A stretch of DNA of 10,928 nt from a bacterium (GTDB lineage: Bacteria > Omnitrophota > Gorgyraeia > Gygaellales > UBA12090), in NCBI GenBank assembly GCA_004299495.1, contig SCPY01000270.1:1-10928 (forward strand), given 5' to 3'. A program made the translations under genes and the position numbers. Under the pieces are notes generated by a model that saw nothing but the letters and a program-made list of their open reading frames with translations, made no database searches and was not told where the DNA came from. This document shows positions 6,401-10,928 of this stretch, in pieces; the first letter of the stretch is position 1; every line of letters starts with the position of its first letter.

Positions 6401-9400
6401 TAACAGAAGCTTCATAGTAAAAACAAGCGATAATCCCGATTCCAAGATTCTCGCTACTGTTAAGAAAAACGAGCATTTCCCTATGCAAGCAATAGGTCTG
6501 ATGTTTACCGGATTAAATGGAGAGATTACTTCCCAAGTTGCCGGAGGAGACCAGAAAATCCTTCCCGGGTTGGAGGTTTTAGTGCCGGTAATAAATATTG
6601 ACCCCAATGGTGCCTTTGACCCTTCGGCATGGGGAGGTTTAACCTCTCCCGTGTCCGCCGCGCATGTGGATATCTACGGAAATGGCAAGGGAAAGTTAAT
6701 CTGGGATGAAAGAAGCCAGCAGGTAATGTGGGACAATGAGATGCGCGCTACAGCGGTCAACAATGTGAATCTGGCAGGCCAGGGTCCGGACAAAATGAAT
6801 GCCGCGGGGGGGCCGGCCGCGGGCCGGTTGAAGCCCGGGTCAGTTTCTTCTTTTGAAAATACGGTAAAGAGTTCCTTAGATAAGATGTTTCCTGATGAGC
6901 CTTCTTTATTCCCGAATGACAGTAGCGATAACAGGGTAACCTCTTTCTTGGATTTTCCTCAAGAGCAGGCGCCTTCGCCAACAGCCGGCATTTCTACTAT
7001 AATGCAGGGTTTTCAGACGGAAGGAGAAAAGATTATTGCCGCCAAGGATGACCCCCTTTATTTGCTTCGTAACGACCAGCCTTCCTCGGCGACGATGGCC
7101 GCGGGAGTGCAGACGCCAGGAGACGCTCATCTATATAAGGTAGAAGGCAGGGAATTCTCTGATCTTGCCGACGCGAGAAAATATGTAGAAAAGCGTCAGG
7201 CAGAGATAGCCGATTCTTCCTATAGCGGCCCTAAGTCAGGCGTGGGGCTTTCAATTCAAATCCTACCGGCTGTTTCCCTTGCGGGAGAAGGTTTAGTTCC
7301 TTCAGCCCAAAATGCGCAGCCGCAAGCAGCTATGTCTTTAAGCCTTCCAATAGCAGGGGGGTATGATTTTGAAGAGGCTATAAAAGATCCATTATATTTA
7401 CTTCATAATGACCAGCCTATAGGCGCATCATCGCAATCTCCGGCAGGAGGCGCCGTTACAGCGGCAACGATAGTGCAGGTAAATCAATCGTCAGAACTTC
7501 CCGGATCCGGAAACATAGCGGCCGCAGTAGTTACAACTCAACCCATGAATCTGCCAGCAATGCCACCGCAAGCAGCCGCGCAACAACTTACATCTATCCA
7601 GGGGAAACCTACGGAAGCGATAGTTATGGCAATAGATCCGAAAGAAGAATCTGGCGAAACGCCATCTTCATCTCTGATTTATACAGGAGGTAGACAAGAA
7701 GTTATCCCTAATGCGATAGGGGAGTTATTAGGCAACACCCAACCTTCATTATTTAACGGTAAAACCCCTGCCGTGGAGATGGCATTCGGAGACAATATAG
7801 GAAACAGCGCAACTCCATCCCCGGGAGCGACAATGACAGTGAAAATGGAGAGTACGCCTGATGCGCAGCCGACGCCTACGCATCATTTTACAACCAATGG
7901 ACTCGAAGGGGACTATTTTACGCAGGAAAGGCTTTCTAGTGAAACATCAGATGAAATGAATGAATGGGCAAGACAGACGAATCAACTGTTAAAAGAAGGG
8001 GGAACGCCACTACCGCCAGATACCGATGCAATGGTTGTGGGACGAGGAGCGCCGCTAAGCAAAGAGCAAAAGATGCAGCTAATGCTACAAAAAGTAAGAG
8101 AGAATACTAATATTTTAAATATTGCTGCAGAAGAGCTTAATGGCGAACAAAAGTTCTTAAAGACATTAAAAGCTTACGGAATAGAGGATCCTGTTTTATT
8201 GGCTGCTGCGATGATATATGAGGAATCAACATTCGGAGATGCGATTTTAGCACAAGAAAAGCTTTCAACAAACAATAAGTGGCATTCATCACACGGGTTG
8301 CTGCAGATATATTGTAAAGAAGATTGTAGTGAAGAAGAGTATAAACGTCTTCATGAAGACGTTCAGTATAATATGAAACGGGGAGTGGAGATTTTAAAGA
8401 GTAGCTTTTATCTGGCGAAAGCATATGCGGAAAAACACGGTTTAAGTAAAGAGGACACCGTAAAAGAGATGTTAAGATATTACAATGGTTCCTGGTCAAA
8501 AATTCAAAACGCAAGAGAGCTTGGTAATAATCCGAAATTGACGGAAGAGGTTAATAGGTACCAAGGCGTAGTGCTTGAAAATTACGGTCTTATTTTACAA
8601 GCTTTTAGGAAAGGGACAATTAACTATTCATCAGTCAGTTCGCCTAATTCCATTACTCAGCCAACCGAGACAGGAAAGGTTTCTTCTGCTCCGTCATCTG
8701 ATAATCTTAAAAATAATAAGCCGTCCCTTCCTCCGGAACTGGCTCCTATGTTGTCTCTGGCCGGAGAGCTGCTTAAGTCTCCATTAGGATTACTGTCTCA
8801 AGCCCCGGCACCCAATCAGCAGGCAGCAGCGCCACAGTCTCAAAAGCCGCAAGGTATAACAGAAGACTTAACTTTACCTAAGCCGTCTCCTTCTGCCAAT
8901 TTTCCTGCCGGATTGAGCCTTACTACGCCGTTGACAAACGAACTGCTTGGATCGCCGCATGGGTCGTTATTTTTACCTCAGGACATAGAGCCGGCTAAGC
9001 TTCCTTCGGTTCCGCAGGTTACCACAACTTATGTCGCCCCAGCGGCTCCGCCTTCTATGCCGCCAGAGCAGACGCCATCCGTAGGAATGCCTTTGCTGGA
9101 TATCCCAACAGCGCCGGTTATTACGGCCGCGCCTCCTGCCAAGGCCCCAGAAATTTCTCCAGATATCTTTGGGTCTTATCCTTCCCTGCCAGGTGAGCTG
9201 CTTAAAGAGCAGGAGCTGCCGTTTGCGCCGGCTCCGCTTGAGCCGACCAAGGTTCCTTCGGTTCCTCAAGCTGCCATCCCAGTGTCTCCTTCTGTGCCTT
9301 CTGTTCTAACTGCAGATCAGCCACAAGCCGTAGGAACGACGCCATTGCCGGATATTCCATCGCTACAACCTCTTCCGGCTACGCCTCCGGCCAAGGCTCC

Positions 9401-10928
9401 GGGACCTATAGATATAGATATCTTTGGTACGCCTTCTTCCCTGCCGGGAGATCTGCTTAAAGAGCCCATACTTATGTCCTCTGATCCGAAGACCCCGGCA
9501 ATCTCCAGTAGTATTGCCCAAGCGCCGGAAACTCCCCAGACATCTTATGCGTTTGGCAAGAGTAATCCGCAGTCTTTTACCTATTCCGAACCGGATCAGC
9601 CTCCGGCTTTGCCGCAACCCATTCCGGAGATGCAGCCTGCCGCCACCTCTAGCAGTATTGCCCAAGCGCCAGTAACGCCGGCTATTCAGCCGCAGGCGCT
9701 CATCGGAAGAGAAAATGAGGTATACGGCCCGCCCATAGAGCTGGCTCAGTCGCAGGCTGTGACCGCGCCGCTGGCTGCCCCACTGCCAAATATTAAGAAT
9801 CCCAACAACCTTCCTCTTTATGAAAAATATGGTGTCCAGCAGGCAGAGGCTCCAGCGATGCCGCCAGCGCTTACCGGAAGAGAAAATGAGGCCTACGGCC
9901 CGCCTATAGAATTGGCTGCTTCGCCAAGCGTGGACGGTCGGCAGCAGCAATTAGATTACGCATTCGGCGAATACCTTGGAGAGATGAAAACGACAGCTAC
10001 AAGCGTGCCTGTCGCTCAATCTCCCTTGCCAAGCATAAACGACGGGAGGCAGCAACAATTGGAATACTCGTTTGGCGAATACCTCGGAGAGGCGAAGACA
10101 CCAGCCGCAGGGGTCCAGGGATTAGGGGTTCCGTATGCGAAGATCCCGGATAGCGCAGATATTCCAAATATAGGTGTTCTGGAGCCTGACTCAACGATTG
10201 GCAATAAGATTGCCACCGCGAAAATTCCCGAGGCGCAGCCAATAGCTCTCACCGGTAAGGAGAATACGAATTACGGTAATAAGATTGCCACCGCGAAAAT
10301 TCCCGAAGTACAGGCAACAATGCCTCACGGGGATGAGGGTAAAATTACCGGATATGCGGGGCTATCAGAGGAAATGAATAAGATAGCAGGCCGTTACGGG
10401 ATGGACCTTACTAAACCTTCTGTCGCAGCGGATAGCCATCCGGCTTCAGTGCCGCTTGCGCCAATGACAGTAACGAGCAGAGATATAGAAAACGGGCTTT
10501 CCTATGGCGAGGTTGACGGGCGGTGGGGTTTGCGGATGTATGCCCAGAATTATAACAATTACCTGAAATGGAAGGATTACGGAGGCATTCCCTCCGGGCT
10601 TATCCCGCATATGAATACTCCTCTGGAATTCCCCAAGGGAGTAGCGCCCTATTCCTTTATTCACGGCGCGATTGCGCGGGTCAAGCTGGGAAAGAGAGAT
10701 AGTAAAGATGTTGATCTATGGCAAATGGCGGCGCTGAGATTTCTTAAGGATTCAGGGATGAAGGCGTTTCAGGACAGATATGCGGCTCTTAATGACATAA
10801 ACAGAGAGCAACAGCTGATGGAGTTTGTGAAAGAGGTCTTCGGGGTTACGGAAATTAATGATATCAGCGATAAGGCAATAAAAGGGCTGGAGATACCGGT
10901 TGTATCCTCTGAGGATATTGTTATAAGC
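3255..10928 (+). CDS. Giant secreted multidomain protein with C39-like and lytic-transglycosylase-like modules (3'-incomplete)
   Basis: One frame is open for 2558 codons with no stop before the window edge. Order of parts: basic N-terminus; signal-peptide-like helix at about residues 33-45 with a likely cut after SWA (A52); C39-peptidase-like domain (about 140-277); Gly/Ala-rich hydrophobic blocks (about 315-455 and 569-665); unrecognised sequence to about 1180; linker; SLT-like domain (about 1633-1784); Pro/Ala-rich repeat region (about 1794-2400); a new segment to 2558. The protein should be exported and act in the envelope or outside the cell. Start ATG 3255 is preceded by TTG 3252; neither has a clear ribosome-binding site, and ATG 3288 is possible. 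The upstream frame is closed by TAA at 3225. It is transcribed from its own promoter through a c-di-GMP riboswitch. No known named protein is recognised; a large adhesin-like or polymorphic-toxin-like protein is possible. Confidence 0.9.
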   Translation, partial: MRPETKRKLSLMGDKGGNYAPKPLFKSSFKKWIRITAFIVAAIFIPEQASWAVEYDWSTLFPRAASVSGLNQGDLSSPRTFSPSYTKDITQIDIPLAIKKILLDISNKPINAVKISDNLTVELKKPLKMSKQRIEEIYNWLKGKPCGTSALYDYLQTSKAAVPAEQDIAVLALTVDIINDVVKPEGNPEIIKNSLFALSKASEFFGRKLLPVKFNLGSRTNEPANSRTPFIAHLKNEHYVLVTRITPEKVYFSSWHKEEFLPFEKFLEYFSGYALIPHQGQLPAGTVSVSDEEAKAILGAKRSFGKGSDLFANEPGFFEAFAFNIGIPLLTAGIGNLASIGTSAFLSNLAVSFAATQVSRAAMDVAILAGAPALAAQGIGMMVGSMTAGGLTASMQKESVMFGIAKGAIGGAVGFGANYGLNQMTKKIIKDPYLRSQVVGLVSMPITMVAMNWVDSNVFSKGQSQIPSGTEISESSGAQGNIADYQQDLGPLAQYHNHEPGLLGQMLGSSATQHLHMDAPGTSTTYSFTAGGDYVGFQSIITQPDVLPAGSSLWESAKFTFRNPQLQNFLVSQSIGVGIEALAIETGFIKPAYSRILGSAAGGLFAGGLRGDFGWERLGGALLRSGISVGLTKLSNKTKLPTQYDALLHWAGTSVVLGVTGMFNASPEQSYLNAFGENFLQGLKNGALAYYEGFRLPTNNFEWVQYHQAFWERTGLTAPNPSLGTVGFAESARKFEKRTGQRWQENLYSLLPSFSQQMINHASSAFHQAAIGNIMNSNGMSILGYLMPEGLARSFDIALSKMQSKWTAQEIESLNLTADQRKMLRYDEGTKKWSFMNNGNEVGFASWQDRDGLWRGENFFFQGLSRTLSMNDKLIDIKWGLRDLQSARERKLDGAAMSGSLPGVSQGSVEYEPIDPNNPSDANFANLVSGLQFGGNIQSYSFGAYEPTDKGYLHKVYYGDSFGKGLPLRGVNIISERTPNKLLGVIPWFDTVSAINRGAAFVKLGDNIEQAKVFNSEKTPSSLLNQNAKVTRGAGQELWLIYKVEERESNRSFIVKTSDNPDSKILATVKKNEHFPMQAIGLMFTGLNGEITSQVAGGDQKILPGLEVLVPVINIDPNGAFDPSAWGGLTSPVSAAHVDIYGNGKGKLIWDERSQQVMWDNEMRATAVNNVNLAGQGPDKMNAAGGPAAGRLKPGSVSSFENTVKSSLDKMFPDEPSLFPNDSSDNRVTSFLDFPQEQAPSPTAGISTIMQGFQTEGEKIIAAKDDPLYLLRNDQPSSATMAAGVQTPGDAHLYKVEGREFSDLADARKYVEKRQAEIADSSYSGPKSGVGLSIQILPAVSLAGEGLVPSAQNAQPQAAMSLSLPIAGGYDFEEAIKDPLYLLHNDQPIGASSQSPAGGAVTAATIVQVNQSSELPGSGNIAAAVVTTQPMNLPAMPPQAAAQQLTSIQGKPTEAIVMAIDPKEESGETPSSSLIYTGGRQEVIPNAIGELLGNTQPSLFNGKTPAVEMAFGDNIGNSATPSPGATMTVKMESTPDAQPTPTHHFTTNGLEGDYFTQERLSSETSDEMNEWARQTNQLLKEGGTPLPPDTDAMVVGRGAPLSKEQKMQLMLQKVRENTNILNIAAEELNGEQKFLKTLKAYGIEDPVLLAAAMIYEESTFGDAILAQEKLSTNNKWHSSHGLLQIYCKEDCSEEEYKRLHEDVQYNMKRGVEILKSSFYLAKAYAEKHGLSKEDTVKEMLRYYNGSWSKIQNARELGNNPKLTEEVNRYQGVVLENYGLILQAFRKGTINYSSVSSPNSITQPTETGKVSSAPSSDNLKNNKPSLPPELAPMLSLAGELLKSPLGLLSQAPAPNQQAAAPQSQKPQGITEDLTLPKPSPSANFPAGLSLTTPLTNELLGSPHGSLFLPQDIEPAKLPSVPQVTTTYVAPAAPPSMPPEQTPSVGMPLLDIPTAPVITAAPPAKAPEISPDIFGSYPSLPGELLKEQELPFAPAPLEPTKVPSVPQAAIPVSPSVPSVLTADQPQAVGTTPLPDIPSLQPLPATPPAKAPGPIDIDIFGTPSSLPGDLLKEPILMSSDPKTPAISSSIAQAPETPQTSYAFGKSNPQSFTYSEPDQPPALPQPIPEMQPAATSSSIAQAPVTPAIQPQALIGRENEVYGPPIELAQSQAVTAPLAAPLPNIKNPNNLPLYEKYGVQQAEAPAMPPALTGRENEAYGPPIELAASPSVDGRQQQLDYAFGEYLGEMKTTATSVPVAQSPLPSINDGRQQQLEYSFGEYLGEAKTPAAGVQGLGVPYAKIPDSADIPNIGVLEPDSTIGNKIATAKIPEAQPIALTGKENTNYGNKIATAKIPEVQATMPHGDEGKITGYAGLSEEMNKIAGRYGMDLTKPSVAADSHPASVPLAPMTVTSRDIENGLSYGEVDGRWGLRMYAQNYNNYLKWKDYGGIPSGLIPHMNTPLEFPKGVAPYSFIHGAIARVKLGKRDSKDVDLWQMAALRFLKDSGMKAFQDRYAALNDINREQQLMEFVKEVFGVTEINDISDKAIKGLEIPVVSSEDIVIS
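3672..4085 (+). other. C39-peptidase-like domain, catalytic Asp apparently missing
   Basis: The segment follows the order of the C39 papain-like fold. A Cys block PCGTSALYDYL (C146) comes first. A helix ALSKASEFFGRKLLPVKF matches the usual 'AA..LGL.A' element. Then come PFIAHLKNEHYVLVT with the candidate His (H238), a beta strand KVYFSSW, and the closing FEKFLEYFSGYALIP. In active C39 enzymes the strand after the His carries an Asp or Asn (the 'DP' motif); here SS (253-254) stands there. The domain may be inactive, or a different acid may serve. C39 enzymes usually cut Gly-Gly leader peptides during export; related non-transporter domains occur in large secreted proteins. Confidence 0.65.
4198..4620 (+). 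other. Gly/Ala-rich hydrophobic block I of the giant protein
   Basis: Residues about 315-455 contain several hydrophobic, small-residue-rich stretches such as GIPLLTAGIGNLASIG, ILAGAPALAAQGIGMMVG and FGIAKGAIGGAVGFGANYGL, with GxxxG-like spacing. They could be membrane-inserting or glycine-zipper helices, like those seen in pore-forming or translocating regions of large secreted proteins. No family is recognised. Confidence 0.45.
4959..5250 (+). other. Gly/Ala-rich hydrophobic block II of the giant protein
   Basis: Residues about 569-665 again carry small-residue-rich hydrophobic stretches (SQSIGVGIEALAIETGF, LGSAAGGLFAGGLRGDFG, WAGTSVVLGVTGMF). The similarity to block I is in composition rather than in alignable sequence. 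It may form a second membrane-active or helical-bundle unit. Confidence 0.4.
7044..7418 (+). repeat. Duplicated DPLYLL-x-NDQP motif in the linker
   Basis: DPLYLLRNDQP (7050-7082) and DPLYLLHNDQP (7386-7418) recur 336 bp (112 codons) apart, each after a Lys. Most codons differ silently (CCC CTT against CCA TTA, for example), so the duplication is old and kept at the protein level. It may mark a short interaction motif or the ends of a decayed repeat unit. Confidence 0.7.
8151..8606 (+). other. Lysozyme-like SLT (lytic transglycosylase) module
   Basis: The three signature motifs of SLT-type lytic transglycosylases appear in order. LLAAAMIYEESTFG carries Glu1657 directly before Ser, matching the catalytic 'ES' motif. 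SSHGLLQI (about 1678-1685) matches the GLMQI motif. MLRYYNGS (1742-1746) matches the 'AYN' motif. Two Cys (1687 and 1691) follow the GLLQI motif. Such domains cleave the MurNAc-GlcNAc bond of peptidoglycan. The surrounding DNA is strikingly AT-rich compared with the rest of the gene. Confidence 0.8.
8940..9449 (+). repeat. Two tandem 85-residue repeats
   Basis: Units 8940-9194 and 9195-9449 are each exactly 255 bp. Both run from E-L-L through P-A/T-K-x-P-S-V-P-Q, VG-x-x-PL-x-DIP, PPAKAP and DIFG to SLPG. A partial third copy starts at 9450 (DLLKEP), and an earlier degenerate start (SLAGELLKSP) lies at 8757-8783. The units differ at many positions but keep their length. Confidence 0.85.
9504..9671 (+). 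repeat. Duplicated SSSIAQAP motif
   Basis: SSSIAQAP is encoded at 9504-9527 and at 9648-9671, 144 bp (48 codons) apart. A 17-bp core is identical (9510-9526 and 9654-9670). Confidence 0.8.
9696..10277 (+). repeat. Three copies of the AL-I/T-G-R/K-EN...YG motif
   Basis: ALIGRENEVYGPPIELA (from 9696), ALTGRENEAYGPPIELA (from 9867) and the shorter ALTGKENTNYG (from 10245) are clear copies. The first two are 171 bp apart and still nearly identical in DNA. Confidence 0.85.
9933..10091 (+). repeat. Two copies of the DGRQQQL...FGEYLGE motif
   Basis: DGRQQQLDYAFGEYLGE (9933-9983) and DGRQQQLEYSFGEYLGE (10041-10091) are 17-residue copies 108 bp (36 codons) apart, differing at two residues and several silent positions. 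Confidence 0.88.
10203..10306 (+). repeat. 29-bp identical direct repeat encoding NKIATAKIPE
   Basis: Positions 10203-10231 and 10278-10306 are identical over 29 bp and 75 bp apart, so both are in the same frame. This is the longest exact repeat I found and implies a recent in-frame duplication. It encloses the third AL-T-G-K-EN motif. Confidence 0.9.
10464..10928 (+). other. Start of an unrecognised segment after the Pro-rich region
   Basis: Composition changes back to that of an ordinary folded protein. Residues 2404-2558 include TSRDIENGLSYGEVDGRWG, aromatic-rich MYAQNYNNYLKW, then helical-looking DVDLWQMAALRFLKDSGM and EFVKEVFGVTEINDISD. No family is recognised. The segment is cut by the window edge, so the C-terminal function of the protein cannot be read here. 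Confidence 0.5.

Larger units (their letters stand above)
8634..10460 (+). repeat. Pro/Ala-rich repeat region (about 600 residues)
   Basis: The coding sequence becomes dominated by Pro, Ala, Ser and Gln and is assembled from short recurring motifs, including P-A/T-K-x-P-S-V-P-Q, SLPG-E/D-LLKE, SSSIAQAP, AL-I/T-G-R/K-EN, DGRQQQL and NKIATAKIPE. Such composition suggests an extended, flexible or stalk-like spacer between the murein-cleaving-type module and the C-terminal part. The individual repeat families are listed separately. Confidence 0.85.

Noticed and set aside
9363..9950. Minus-strand open frame of 195 codons opposite the Pro-rich repeats.
   Set aside because: The Arg/Leu/Gly-rich translation is the expected antisense of Pro/Ala/Ser codons. 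No start context or family features are present.
8940..10310. Regular repeats considered as a CRISPR array.
   Set aside because: The repeats are in frame within a continuous coding region, differ in spacing and diverge at silent sites. No cas gene is present.

Overview
The window reads as a chromosomal fragment of a Gram-negative-type bacterium of moderate GC content. It carries the tail of a Tad (tight adherence, type IVc) pilus cluster and the 5' part of a very large secreted or surface protein gene. The Tad cluster with a minimal Flp-like pilin, the giant multidomain protein with a 'SWA' signal-peptide end, and the dispersed GTCATTG...CAAT hairpin repeat suggest an uncultivated lineage such as Omnitrophota or a relative. 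This taxonomic guess is from memory of gene style only and is low confidence.

Layout. Positions 1-2825 hold four tightly packed plus-strand genes: the 3' part of an unrecognised Cys-rich protein, a 61-residue Flp-like class prepilin, and the two inner-membrane platform proteins TadB and TadC. Positions 2826-3254 are non-coding. They contain three 20-bp-period direct repeats that look like a transposon end, a dispersed hairpin repeat, a perfect 25-bp palindrome over the -35 box of a strong sigma70-type promoter, a c-di-GMP-I (GEMM-I) riboswitch, and an intrinsic terminator that reuses the 3' strand of the aptamer.

From 3255 to the right edge runs one uninterrupted reading frame of 2558 codons that has not ended. 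Read by hand it shows, in order: a signal peptide; a C39-peptidase-like fold with Cys and His but no obvious Asp; two Gly/Ala-rich hydrophobic blocks; unrecognised probably globular sequence; a linker; a lysozyme-like (SLT/transglycosylase) module in unusually AT-rich DNA; a roughly 600-residue Pro/Ala-rich region built from several repeat families, including two tandem units of exactly 85 residues; and the beginning of another unrecognised, probably folded segment.

How it may work together. Tad pili drive surface attachment, and c-di-GMP is the classic signal for the switch to surface life. The overlap of terminator and aptamer suggests an ON switch, so the giant exported protein would be made when c-di-GMP is high, possibly with a second protein regulator acting at the palindrome. 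Its murein-cleaving-type module would fit an envelope-crossing or peptidoglycan-targeting role. The specific role, and any physical link to the Tad pilus, are inference.
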